Below, in pieces: positions 1-7,616 of a stretch of 34,788 nt of DNA (positions within the stretch are counted from its first letter, which is position 1; each line of letters starts with the position of its first letter). A program made the position numbers and the translations under genes. The stretch spans positions 1-34,788 of the forward strand of contig NZ_JBHVBO010000027.1 in the NCBI RefSeq assembly GCF_042668085.1, given 5' to 3'. The notes beneath the pieces are model-generated. The model saw nothing but the letters and a program-made list of their open reading frames with translations. It ran no database searches and was not told the DNA's origin. This DNA is from Isoptericola sp042668085 (GTDB lineage Bacteria; Actinomycetota; Actinomycetes; Actinomycetales; Cellulomonadaceae).

Positions 1-26
1 GCCCTGTTTCGCCTCGCGAACAGGGC
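1..26 (-). terminator. Hairpin downstream of the DUF4434 lipoprotein gene
   Basis: Bases 1-8 (GCCCTGTT) pair with 19-26 (AACAGGGC), and CGC (10-12) pairs with GCG (16-18) around a CTC loop, leaving one bulged T. The stem lies 27 bases past the stop codon of the minus-strand lipoprotein gene, where a terminator is expected. Any T-run for the minus strand would fall outside the window, so a factor-independent mechanism cannot be confirmed. Confidence 0.5.
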
Positions 27-53
27 CACGCGCCCACCCACAACGCTTCGGGG

Positions 54-1532
54 TCAGCCGCGGGCCGCGATCTCGGCGGCGAGTCCCGAGGCGTCGAGGT
101 AGTCGTCCCACCGGTACCCGACGACCTTCGCCACGTGCGGGCGCGCGAGCGCGACCTGCCGGTCGAGGGTCGCGAGGTCGGTCGGGGCGCGGTCGCCGAC
201 CTCGCCCGGCGGCCGGAACGCCTCGACGTTCGCCCACAGGGTCACGCCCCGCACCTTCGCCGCCTCCGCGTAGAGCCTCGCCGTGGAGCCCGCGTACGCC
301 TCGCCGTACGTCGTGCGCCCGACGACGCCGCGCAGGTCCGCCCGCACGGGCCGGTCGCGGTCGGCGCGGCCGAAAACGCCCACCCGGCCGGTGCCGCCGC
401 CGTCCTGCGGGGCGAGCACCATCCGCACCCCGGCCGCGGTGTCCGCGATCCGCTGCAGCGCCGGGCGCACGGACGAGACGGGGACGCCGCCGTCGCGACG
501 CAGGTCGGCATAGGGGCTGACCACGACCCGCTGCTTGTCCCGTGGCAGGCGGAACCCGACGATGCGGTGCTGCATCTCGTACACCCGCAGGTTGGGCGCC
601 CACGTGGCCTCGTCGGTGAAGACGGCGGTCTCGAGCGACTGGTAGACGCCGGCGAACGCGTCCCGCTGCCCGTACCGGGCGTTCCAGCCCGCGAGGACGC
701 GCGACGTGAAGCCGCCGAGGGTCTGGGTGTACGAGTCGTCGCCGACGTACGGGGCCGCGGGGTCGGGCGCCGGCTTCGGCAGGCCGAGGTACACCGACAT
801 CCCGAAGCGCTCGGCGTCGGCGACGAGCAGCGCGTCGGCGTCCACGGTCGACGCGGCGTGCGCGACGACCAGGTCGTACGTGCGGCTCGGCGAGTCGCAC
901 TCGCTGTACCCGCCCTCCACCGGCAGCAGCCACCAGGTGAACGTGCCGTGCGCCGTCGTCGTCCGCCCGTCCCGGCCGGGGCAGAACAGGGCGGCGTCGT
1001 CGAACGTCGCCTTGGCAGCGTAGGTGTACACGTGCCGGACGGCGCCCCCGCCGGTCTGGGCGACGGCGTGGTCGTAGCCGTCCTGGCCGTCGACGGTGAA
1101 GCCCGCGAACCCCTCGTCCCCGCCGGGGCGCAGGTCGGCCGGCGTGGCCGGGGCGAGCGCCGCTCCGAACGTCACGAGGGTGTCGGCCCCGATGGTGTGC
1201 GCGCCCTGCACGGTGGCGCGCGTCGCGCAGCGGTCCGCGGTGGTGAGCACGAACCAGCCCGTGACGGCGTAGGACGCGCGGACGGCGACGTCGGGGCGGT
1301 CCAGCCGCCCGCCCCCGGGACAGGTCGGTGCCGGGCTCGGGGACGTGCCGACGGACGCGCTCGACGAGGGCGCCGGGCCGCCCGCCCGCGGCCCGGCCAC
1401 GCTCGACGAGGGGGTCGGGGCGCCGGCCGGCGAGCCGGAGGGCGCGGGGCCGCACGCGGCGAGCCCCAGCAGCACGGCGGCCGCCGCCACGACGGCAGCG
1501 AACGGGGAGGCCCTCCGGACGGGGGACGTCAT
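54..1532 (-). CDS. DUF4434-type lipoprotein, putative glycoside hydrolase-like
   Basis: A 492-residue exported lipoprotein. The N-terminus has a short basic stretch, a hydrophobic helix and a lipobox ending LAAC with Cys27 as the lipidated residue, followed by a Pro/Ser/Ala/Gly-rich linker to about residue 70. The C-terminal half (about 260-490) resembles DUF4434, a TIM-barrel family related to glycoside hydrolases: it has a VVVSPYAD stretch, MVLAPQDGGGTG, the TYGEAY motif and LWANVEAF. No catalytic residue can be assigned with certainty. The ATG at 1530-1532 lies four bases after the stop of the upstream LCP gene, so the two form an operon. It probably acts outside the membrane on surface glycan, either trimming or binding it; that role is inferred. 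The family call rests on remembered motifs, not a search. Confidence 0.72.
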   Translation of the reverse strand: MTSPVRRASPFAAVVAAAAVLLGLAACGPAPSGSPAGAPTPSSSVAGPRAGGPAPSSSASVGTSPSPAPTCPGGGRLDRPDVAVRASYAVTGWFVLTTADRCATRATVQGAHTIGADTLVTFGAALAPATPADLRPGGDEGFAGFTVDGQDGYDHAVAQTGGGAVRHVYTYAAKATFDDAALFCPGRDGRTTTAHGTFTWWLLPVEGGYSECDSPSRTYDLVVAHAASTVDADALLVADAERFGMSVYLGLPKPAPDPAAPYVGDDSYTQTLGGFTSRVLAGWNARYGQRDAFAGVYQSLETAVFTDEATWAPNLRVYEMQHRIVGFRLPRDKQRVVVSPYADLRRDGGVPVSSVRPALQRIADTAAGVRMVLAPQDGGGTGRVGVFGRADRDRPVRADLRGVVGRTTYGEAYAGSTARLYAEAAKVRGVTLWANVEAFRPPGEVGDRAPTDLATLDRQVALARPHVAKVVGYRWDDYLDASGLAAEIAARG

Positions 1533-1536
1533 CCGG

Positions 1537-2583
1537 CTACTTGACGGTGGCCGGGAGCACCTCGAGGTCGTCCGCGTGCTCCTTGACGTAGCTCCCTGCC
1601 TCGTCCTTCGCGATCGCCTTCATCAGCGGGTCGAAGCGCTCGCGATCGAGGACGACGATGGACTGCCCGTCGTCGCTGCGCCCGGTGCCGGAGTACGGGG
1701 CGGTCATGAAGTCGACGTCGTTGGTGCTCAGGCCGCGCGCGCTCATGTAGAGGTTGCGCATCCGGTCGATGGTGAACCCGTCGTCCGCGGCGACCGACTT
1801 GCTCACCGTGGTGAAGAACTCGGTCATCATCCCGACGTCGTTCCGGTTGTTGTTGACCTTGGCGAGGATGGCGCGCATCCAGTTCTGCTGGCGCTGGACG
1901 CGGCCGAAGTCGCCGTTGTTCAGGCCGTGGCGCTGGCGCGTGTACTTCAGCGCCTCCTCGCCGGACATCATGTGCACGCCCTTGGAGAAGAAGACCTGGT
2001 CGCCGTCGCCGATGTCCTCCGGCACGCGGATGCGCACGCCGTCGAGCGCGTCGGTCATCGCCGTGAACGACTCGAAGTCGGTGACCACGAAGTGGTCGAT
2101 CTTCACGCCGGTGAGGTCCTGGACCGTCTGGATCATCAGCGGCGGGCCGCCGTACGAGAAGGCGGCGTTGATCTTGGCCTCGCCGTGCCCGGGGATCGGC
2201 ACCCAGGAGTCGCGCGGGATCGAGACCACCTGGGCGCTCTTCCGGTTCGCGGGGAGGTGCACCAGCATGATCGCGTCGGTGCGCTGGGCGCCGGCCTTCC
2301 ACTGCGACGGGTCGCCGGCGGAGATCCGGCTGTCCGAGCCGAGCACGAGCAGGTTGACCGCCTCGGTCTCCTCCTCGACCTCGGGGGCGCTGCCGGCCGG
2401 GATCTCGGCGAACGGGTCGCCGATCCGCTCGATGTTGTTGTCCAGGCTGCGCTGGAACCACCAGGCCGCGCCGAAGCCCCCCGCGGCCAGCAGCAGCACC
2501 AGCACCCCGACGACGGCCAGCGCACGGCGGCTGCGGCGTCCCTCGGTGCGGGCGTGGCGGTACGGGGCGTTGGCTCGGCTCAC
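1537..2583 (-). CDS. LytR-CpsA-Psr (LCP) family cell-wall glycopolymer ligase, membrane-anchored
   Basis: A 348-residue LCP protein. It has a basic cytoplasmic tail, one transmembrane helix (about 21-43) and an extracytoplasmic LCP domain from about residue 75. Family motifs are intact: GSDSR (82-86), R101/D103 in the RTD motif, SIPRDSW with R124/D125, KINAAFSYGG (137-146) and the later RQRHG...D..R.QRQQ segment. LCP enzymes move undecaprenyl-pyrophosphate-linked polymers onto peptidoglycan, so this is a candidate ligase for the glycan made by the locus. GTG 2583 was chosen because the helix starts soon after it and a TAGGAT -10 box sits eight bases upstream, suggesting a leaderless or near-leaderless mRNA. 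The frame stays open upstream but then runs opposite the divergent glycosyltransferase, so that extension is not real. It is followed at four bases by the DUF4434 lipoprotein gene. Confidence 0.93.
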   Translation of the reverse strand: MSRANAPYRHARTEGRRSRRALAVVGVLVLLLAAGGFGAAWWFQRSLDNNIERIGDPFAEIPAGSAPEVEEETEAVNLLVLGSDSRISAGDPSQWKAGAQRTDAIMLVHLPANRKSAQVVSIPRDSWVPIPGHGEAKINAAFSYGGPPLMIQTVQDLTGVKIDHFVVTDFESFTAMTDALDGVRIRVPEDIGDGDQVFFSKGVHMMSGEEALKYTRQRHGLNNGDFGRVQRQQNWMRAILAKVNNNRNDVGMMTEFFTTVSKSVAADDGFTIDRMRNLYMSARGLSTNDVDFMTAPYSGTGRSDDGQSIVVLDRERFDPLMKAIAKDEAGSYVKEHADDLEVLPATVK

Positions 2584-2597
2584 AGGGCCGGATCCTA
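2584..2597 (-). promoter_or_regulatory. TAGGAT -10 box for the LCP gene
   Basis: On the minus strand TAGGAT (2597 down to 2592) lies eight bases before GTG 2583 and no Shine-Dalgarno is present between them. This is the spacing of a -10 element for a leaderless or very short-leader transcript. The flanking sequence GGATCCTACGG (2590-2600, plus strand) is repeated exactly in the rmlD/rmlC promoter at 8527-8537. Confidence 0.5.
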
Positions 2598-2646
2598 CGG
2601 CCCCGGTCGCGGAGATCCTGTGTTCCGCCCGTGACGCTTCCGGCCG

Positions 2647-2652
2647 TACCAT
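2647..2652 (+). promoter_or_regulatory. TACCAT -10 box for the glycosyltransferase operon
   Basis: TACCAT fits the actinobacterial TANNNT -10 pattern and lies six bases before an in-frame GTG at 2659. Transcription starting there gives either a leaderless GTG start or a 51-base leader before ATG 2710. It diverges from the LCP promoter at 2592-2597. No clear -35 box is visible. Confidence 0.42.
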
Positions 2653-2709
2653 TCGCCGGTGCGCCGCCGGACAGCTGCGGGCACCGCGAGCGAGACGAAG
2701 GGCACGACC

Positions 2710-4047
2710 ATGTACGGCACCGGGGCGACGACGTCGTCGAAGCGCTCCCGCGTGCTGCTGGTCACGCACCACTACCCGCCCGAGCACGGCGCACCGCAGC
2801 GGCGGTGGGACACCCTGACCCCGCGCCTCATGGACGCGGGCGTCGACGTCGCCGTCCTCACCCCTCCCCCGCACTACCCGAGCGGGCGGCTGCAGGACGC
2901 GGCCGCCGACCACCGGCCGGGGTCGGTCTCCCGGGGCCGGCACGGCGAGCGCGTGGTCCGCACCAGGTTCCGCCCGCACGCCGCCGACCTGCTGTCGCGC
3001 ACGGTGGACCAGGCCGTCGCGGCGGCGAGCGCCGTCGTGCTCGGCCTGCGGCACTTCCGGCAGCGGGCCGAGCGGCCCGACGTCGTGGTCGGCACCGTGC
3101 CCGGCATCCCGTCGATGTTCGCCGCGTGGCTGCTGGCGCGGCTGCTGCGCGCCCGGCTCGTGATCGAGATGCGTGACGCCTGGCCGGACCTCATCGAGCC
3201 CAGCGGCGTGTTCGACGCGCGGCGCTCCGCCGCCTCCCGCGCCCTCGCGGGCGCGCGCGCCCTGGTGCACCGCGCGGTGACGCGGCTCCAGTCGCGTGCG
3301 GACGCCGTCGTCACGACCACGGAGACGTTCGCCCAGGTGCTGCTCGAGCGGGGCGTGCGGCGCGTCGCGGTCGTGCGCAACGGCACGTCGTTCCAGCCGC
3401 TCACCGCGGACGACGTGGCCGACGAGCTCGCCGACGGCCTGCCCGACGACGCCCCGCCGGACCGCCCGCTGCGCGTCGTGTACGCGGGCACGGTGGGGCG
3501 CGCACAGGACCTGCAGTCGGTGGTGCGCGCCGCGGCGCAGGTGGCCCGCCGCGGCCTGCGGCTCGACGTCCGCATCGTCGGGGCGGGCGCGCGGGTGCCG
3601 TTCCTCGAGGGGCTCGTGGCCGAGCTCGACGCCCCCGTGACGTTCGTGGGGGCCGTGCCGCACGACGCGATCCGCCGCTACTACGCCTGGGCGGACACCG
3701 TCGTGGTGTCCCTGCGCGACTGGAAGCCCCTGGAGTGGACCGTGCCGTCGAAGCTGTACGAGGTGATGGCGTCGGGGGCCTACGCCACCGCGTGCGTGGC
3801 CGGCGAGGCCGCCGCGCTGGTGCAGCGCTCCGGCGCCGGGTCGGTGGTGCCGCCCGGCGACGTCGACGCGCTCACGGAGCTGTGGTCGGGCTGGGCGTCG
3901 TCCGGCGACGTGCCCGCCGCGGACCCGCGTGCCGCGGAGTGGGTGGCCCGGAACGCCGACGACGACACGCTCGCCGCGCGGTACCTCGACCTGCTGCGCG
4001 AGCTGACCGGCCCGACGGCCCGGCCCGGCGACATGGCGGCCCGATGA
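2710..4047 (+). CDS. GT4-family glycosyltransferase (WbuB-like)
   Basis: A 445-residue GT-B fold enzyme predicted to transfer a sugar from a nucleotide donor onto the lipid-linked glycan at the inner face of the membrane. The N-terminal domain opens with RVLLVTHHYPPEHGAPQRR, typical of the WbuB-like GT4 group. The acceptor domain contains EMRDAWPDLIEPSGVF, and the C-terminal donor domain has VYAGTVGRAQDLQSVV, TFVGAVPHDAIRRYY and PSKLYEVMASG near the usual E-x7-E region. ATG 2710 has GAAGG eight bases upstream. An in-frame GTG at 2659, six bases after a TACCAT box, would add 17 low-complexity residues and is the alternative. The stop overlaps the next gene by four bases (ATGA), so the two are translationally coupled. 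Sugar specificity cannot be read from the sequence. Confidence 0.9.
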   Translation: MYGTGATTSSKRSRVLLVTHHYPPEHGAPQRRWDTLTPRLMDAGVDVAVLTPPPHYPSGRLQDAAADHRPGSVSRGRHGERVVRTRFRPHAADLLSRTVDQAVAAASAVVLGLRHFRQRAERPDVVVGTVPGIPSMFAAWLLARLLRARLVIEMRDAWPDLIEPSGVFDARRSAASRALAGARALVHRAVTRLQSRADAVVTTTETFAQVLLERGVRRVAVVRNGTSFQPLTADDVADELADGLPDDAPPDRPLRVVYAGTVGRAQDLQSVVRAAAQVARRGLRLDVRIVGAGARVPFLEGLVAELDAPVTFVGAVPHDAIRRYYAWADTVVVSLRDWKPLEWTVPSKLYEVMASGAYATACVAGEAAALVQRSGAGSVVPPGDVDALTELWSGWASSGDVPAADPRAAEWVARNADDDTLAARYLDLLRELTGPTARPGDMAAR

Positions 4048-5708
4048 CGCGCGCGCGCGAGCTGGCCCGCAACGCGCGCTTCGCGGCGTCCTTCGTGGGC
4101 GGCGCGCTGCGCACCGACCCGGCGTGGCTGGTGCTCCAGGCGGCGCGGCGCACCCCGGCCCGGGTCAGCGCCGTCGTCGTGCCGTGGGTGGAGCGGGCGC
4201 TGGGCGACGGGACGTCCGGGGAGGCCGGCCGGCTGCGTGCCGCGTGGCAGGACGGCGACGTCGCGGCCCTGCGCGCGGCGGCCCCGACGTCGCGCGCCGG
4301 ACGCCGGGTCCGGGCGTCACTGCTGGGTCAGGTCGCGGTGCTGGAGGACGTCCGACCCCGGGAAACGTCTCAGGATGCGGACGGTTTCCCGGGGCGAGCG
4401 GGTGAAAAAATGCCGCAAACCGGACCGGGTGAAATTTCGGCCTCGGGACCGACGGCGGTGCACCACCACCTCACCAACTCGCTGCCGCACACGCAGAGCG
4501 GGTACACGCTGCGCACGCACGCCATCCTCACCGCGCAGCGCGCCGCGGGTCACCCCGTCACCGCGACCACCCGCGCCGGCTACCCGCTGATGATCGGGGC
4601 GCTCGGCGCCCGCGGCGCGGACGTCGTCGACGGCGTGACCTACCGGCGGCTGGTGCCGCGGTCCCTGCCCGCCGACCACCGGCGCCGCGCCGCGGACGGC
4701 GTCGACCTGCTGGTCCGCGCGCTCGACGACGCGCGTCCCGCCGTGGTGCACGCCACCACCCCGTGGACCACGGGCGACGCCGCCCGCGCCGCCGCCGCGC
4801 GGGTCGGCCTGCCCTGGGTCTACGAGGTGCGCGGGCTGCCGGAGGAGACGTGGGCCGCGTCGCACCCGACGGCCGAGGGCCGTGAGCGTGCCGCCGCGTC
4901 GGAGCGGTTCGCGCTGCTGCGCGCCCGCGAGACGGACCTCGCGCTCACCGCGGACCACGTGGTCACCCTCAGCGGCACGATGCGCGACGAGCTCGTCGGG
5001 CGCGGCGTGCCCGCCGAGCGCATCACCGTGGTGCCGAACGCCGTCGACGCCGCGCTGCTGCGACCCGCGCCGTCGGCCGCCGAGGCGCGCGCCGCGCTCG
5101 GCCTGCGCACCGCGCCGTTCGTCGTCGGCACGGTGAGCAGTGTGGTCGGGTACGAGGGCCTGGACACCGTGCTGCGCACGGTCGCCCTGCTGCGGTCGCG
5201 GGGCGTGGACGTGTCCGCCCTGATCGTGGGCGACGGCGTCGACCGGCCGCGCCTGCTGCGGCTCGCCGCCGAGCTCGGGCTGGGCGAGCACGCCCTGCTG
5301 CCAGGGCGTGTGCCGCGGGACGTGGCGCGCACCTACCTCGCCGCCCTCGACGTCGTGCTGGTGCCGCGCCGGCCCGACCGCGTGACGCGGCTCGTCACGC
5401 CGCTCAAGCCGGTCGAGGCGATGGCCCTCGGTCGGCCCGTCGTCGCGAGCGACCTGCCCGCGCTCGCCGAGGTGCTGTCTCCCCTCGACGGCGCCCCGCC
5501 GGTCGGGCCCGCCGGCGTGCTCGTGGACCCCGACGACACCACCGCGTGGGCCGACGCCGTCGCTCGCCTGCTCGACGACGACGCCCACCGCGCCGCGCTC
5601 GTCGACGCCGGCCGGCACGTCGCCGCCGAGCGCACGTGGGAGCGGCTCGTGGGCCGGTACGCCGACGTGTACGCGGCGGTCACCGCCACCAGGAAGGACA
5701 CCGTGTGA
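4044..5708 (+). CDS. GT4-family glycosyltransferase with N-terminal extension
   Basis: A 554-residue protein starting in an ATGA overlap with the previous gene. Residues 1-100 are an Ala/Arg-rich helical extension (ARFAASFVGGALRTDP) of unknown role. A linker at about 101-130 has unusual base composition and a DNA inverted repeat (listed separately). From about residue 132 a GT4 domain begins with HHHLTNSLPHTQSGYTLR, then WVYEVRGLPEETW, VVPNAVD, GTVSSVVGYEGLDTVLR and PLKPVEAMALGRPVVASD, which cover the usual acceptor and donor motifs. It should add one residue to the glycan in the cytoplasm. The stop overlaps the LCP start by four bases (GTGA). The donor sugar is unknown; rhamnose is possible because rmlA lies in the same transcription unit. 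Confidence 0.9.
   Translation: MTRARELARNARFAASFVGGALRTDPAWLVLQAARRTPARVSAVVVPWVERALGDGTSGEAGRLRAAWQDGDVAALRAAAPTSRAGRRVRASLLGQVAVLEDVRPRETSQDADGFPGRAGEKMPQTGPGEISASGPTAVHHHLTNSLPHTQSGYTLRTHAILTAQRAAGHPVTATTRAGYPLMIGALGARGADVVDGVTYRRLVPRSLPADHRRRAADGVDLLVRALDDARPAVVHATTPWTTGDAARAAAARVGLPWVYEVRGLPEETWAASHPTAEGRERAAASERFALLRARETDLALTADHVVTLSGTMRDELVGRGVPAERITVVPNAVDAALLRPAPSAAEARAALGLRTAPFVVGTVSSVVGYEGLDTVLRTVALLRSRGVDVSALIVGDGVDRPRLLRLAAELGLGEHALLPGRVPRDVARTYLAALDVVLVPRRPDRVTRLVTPLKPVEAMALGRPVVASDLPALAEVLSPLDGAPPVGPAGVLVDPDDTTAWADAVARLLDDDAHRAALVDAGRHVAAERTWERLVGRYADVYAAVTATRKDTV
4356..4394 (+). repeat. 11-bp perfect inverted repeat inside the glycosyltransferase linker
   Basis: CCCCGGGAAAC (4356-4366) and GTTTCCCGGGG (4384-4394) are exact reverse complements around a 17-base loop. 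Just downstream are two direct copies of CGGGTGAAA (4399-4407 and 4426-4434) in an A-rich patch with runs such as GAAAAAATG and GAAATTTC, unlike the surrounding gene. The patch encodes the linker between the N-terminal extension and the GT4 domain. It could be a hairpin or protein-binding site, or simply a poorly constrained linker. Confidence 0.6.
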
Positions 5709-6712
5709 GGAACCCTGCCGGGCAGATCGCCGTCGCCGCCGCCCTCGCCCTGGGGCTCGGCTCCGGTCTCGGAGCCTGCACGTCCTCGTCGGGCGACGGG
5801 GCGCCGCGGCCGAGCGCCGCGCCGACGACGGCGCCCGTCGCGTCGCCGAGCCCGTCGCCGTCGCCCTCGCCCAGCGAGGCGCCGGACCCGCTCGGCGAGG
5901 GCGCGACGAACGTGCTCCTCGTGGGCAACGACTCGCGCGACCCGCAGGGCCTGGGCGGGAACGCGGACACGATCATGCTGGCGCACGTCCCGGCGGACCG
6001 GTCGGCGCTGTACCTCATCTCGTTCACGCGGGACATGCACGTGCCGATCCCCGGGCTCGGCGAGGGCAAGATCAACTCCGCGTTCTCGCGCGGCGGCACA
6101 GACACCCTCGTCGACACCGTCTCCGGGGTGCTGGGCGGCGCGGAGGTCGACGCCGTCGTGCAGACCAACTTCGCCGGCTTCATCGCGCTCACGCGGGCGC
6201 TCGGCGGCATCGAGGTGGAGAACAAGCACGCCAGCCGGGTCACGGTGCAGAGCACCGGCCGCGTGGTCGAGTTCCCCGAGGGGGACGTGACGCTCGAGAG
6301 CACCGACGGCCTCATCTACGTGCGCGAGCGCAAGACGCTGCCGCTGGGCGACCTGGACCGCACCGAGCGCCAGCGGGCCGCCGTCACCGGCATCCTCGCG
6401 GGCATCGCGGAGCGCGCCGACGATCCCACCGCACTCGCCGAGCTGATCCCGCTCATGGCCGGGAACGTCAAGGTCACCGGGTCGCTCGACGGCGTGGACC
6501 TGCTCGACGTCGTCCCGCTCGTCGCCGCGCTCGACCGCGACGACGTCGTGGGGCTGATGGTGCCCATCACCGGGTTCGGTAGCGTCGACGGTGCGTCCGT
6601 CAACCTGGTCGACGAGGCGCAGACCGCCGACCTCGGCCGCGCCGTGCGGGACGATGCTCTCGACGAGTACGTCGCGACGTACGGCACGGACTACGCACCG
6701 ACCCATTCCTGA
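5705..6712 (+). CDS. Lipoprotein-anchored LCP family ligase
   Basis: A 335-residue LCP-domain protein with a lipoprotein signal instead of the usual transmembrane helix: the hydrophobic stretch ends LGAC with Cys25, followed by a Pro/Ser linker (about 35-62, with SPSPSPSPS). The LCP domain starts at about residue 66, with GNDSRD (74-79), ADTIML (87-92), FTRD (107-110), PIPGLGEGKINSAFSRGG and a late RERKTLPLGDLDRTERQ segment. Most active-site motifs are kept, but the Arg normally just before the (S/T/A)D motif is Asn86 here, whereas the paralogue at 1537-2583 keeps it. Start GTG 5705 overlaps the preceding stop (GTGA). It probably attaches glycan to peptidoglycan beside the other LCP protein; reduced or altered activity is possible. 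Confidence 0.9.
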   Translation: MRNPAGQIAVAAALALGLGSGLGACTSSSGDGAPRPSAAPTTAPVASPSPSPSPSPSEAPDPLGEGATNVLLVGNDSRDPQGLGGNADTIMLAHVPADRSALYLISFTRDMHVPIPGLGEGKINSAFSRGGTDTLVDTVSGVLGGAEVDAVVQTNFAGFIALTRALGGIEVENKHASRVTVQSTGRVVEFPEGDVTLESTDGLIYVRERKTLPLGDLDRTERQRAAVTGILAGIAERADDPTALAELIPLMAGNVKVTGSLDGVDLLDVVPLVAALDRDDVVGLMVPITGFGSVDGASVNLVDEAQTADLGRAVRDDALDEYVATYGTDYAPTHS

Positions 6713-6742
6713 GATCCGGACCGACAGAAGGACACACGAACG

Positions 6743-7606
6743 ATGCGCGGAATCATCCTGGCGGGCGGCAGCGGTACCCGGCTGCACCCGATCACCCTCG
6801 GGGTGAGCAAGCAGCTGGTGCCGGTCTACGACAAGCCGATGATCTACTACCCGCTCTCGACCCTGATGCTCGCCGGCATCCGGGACGTGCTGGTGATCAC
6901 CACCCCGCACGACGCCGAGCAGTTCCGGCGCCTGCTGGGCGACGGCTCGCAGTTCGGGATCTCGATCAGCTTCGCGGTGCAGGACGTGCCGAACGGTCTG
7001 GCGCAGGCGTTCGTGCTCGGCGAGGAGTTCATCGGGTCCGACGCCGCGGCCCTGGTGCTGGGCGACAACATCTTCTACGGGCAGGGGCTGGGCGACCAGC
7101 TGCAGAAGTTCACGTCCGTGGACGGCGGCGCGGTTTTCGCCTACCGGGTCGCGGACCCGACGGCGTACGGCGTGGTCGAGTTCGACGCCGACGGGCGCGC
7201 CGTGTCGCTGGAGGAGAAGCCGGCGCAGCCGAAGTCGAGCTACGCCGTACCCGGCCTGTACTTCTACGACAACGACGTGGTCGAGATCGCCAAGAACCTG
7301 CAGCCGTCGGCGCGCGGCGAGTACGAGATCACCGACGTCAACCGTGCCTACCTCGAGCGCGGCGACCTGCGGGTGGAGGTGCTGCCGCGGGGCACGGCCT
7401 GGCTCGACACGGGCACGTTCGACTCGCTGCTGGAGGCGTCCGACTTCGTCCGCACGATCGAGCGCCGCCAGGGCCTCAAGGTGGGCGCGCCGGAAGAGGT
7501 CGCGTGGCGGCGCGGCTTCCTGTCCGACGACGAGCTGCGCGAGCGCGCCGAGAAGCTGACCAAGTCCGGTTACGGCACCTACCTGCTCGGCCTGCTCGAG
7601 CAGTAG
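6743..7606 (+). CDS. rmlA: Glucose-1-phosphate thymidylyltransferase
   Basis: This 287-residue cytoplasmic enzyme makes dTDP-glucose from dTTP and glucose 1-phosphate, the first step of dTDP-L-rhamnose synthesis. It has the nucleotidyltransferase signature GGSGTRLHP (about 8-16), KQLVPVYDKP, LGDNIFYGQG with the metal-binding Asp, EEKP, and the conserved ITDVN and GTAWLDTGT segments. Length matches the RmlA family. ATG 6743 has AGAAGGA (6726-6732) ten bases upstream. It is 30 bases after the LCP gene on the same strand, so it probably shares that transcript. It converges tail to tail with rmlD, only ten bases away. The end of the gene holds a 12-bp palindrome, CTGCTCGAGCAG (7592-7603), encoding LLEQ. 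Confidence 0.97.
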   Translation: MRGIILAGGSGTRLHPITLGVSKQLVPVYDKPMIYYPLSTLMLAGIRDVLVITTPHDAEQFRRLLGDGSQFGISISFAVQDVPNGLAQAFVLGEEFIGSDAAALVLGDNIFYGQGLGDQLQKFTSVDGGAVFAYRVADPTAYGVVEFDADGRAVSLEEKPAQPKSSYAVPGLYFYDNDVVEIAKNLQPSARGEYEITDVNRAYLERGDLRVEVLPRGTAWLDTGTFDSLLEASDFVRTIERRQGLKVGAPEEVAWRRGFLSDDELRERAEKLTKSGYGTYLLGLLEQ

Positions 7607-7616
7607 CCCGGCAGGC

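Noticed and set aside
135..1544. Long plus-strand open frame opposite the DUF4434 lipoprotein
   Set aside because: It is Arg/Gly/Val-rich with no domain, and the minus strand has a lipobox and family motifs. High GC makes long antisense frames common.
2584..3663. Upstream extension of the minus-strand LCP frame
   Set aside because: It runs antisense through the GT4 gene, is His/Arg-rich without motifs, and the transmembrane helix and -10 box support GTG 2583.
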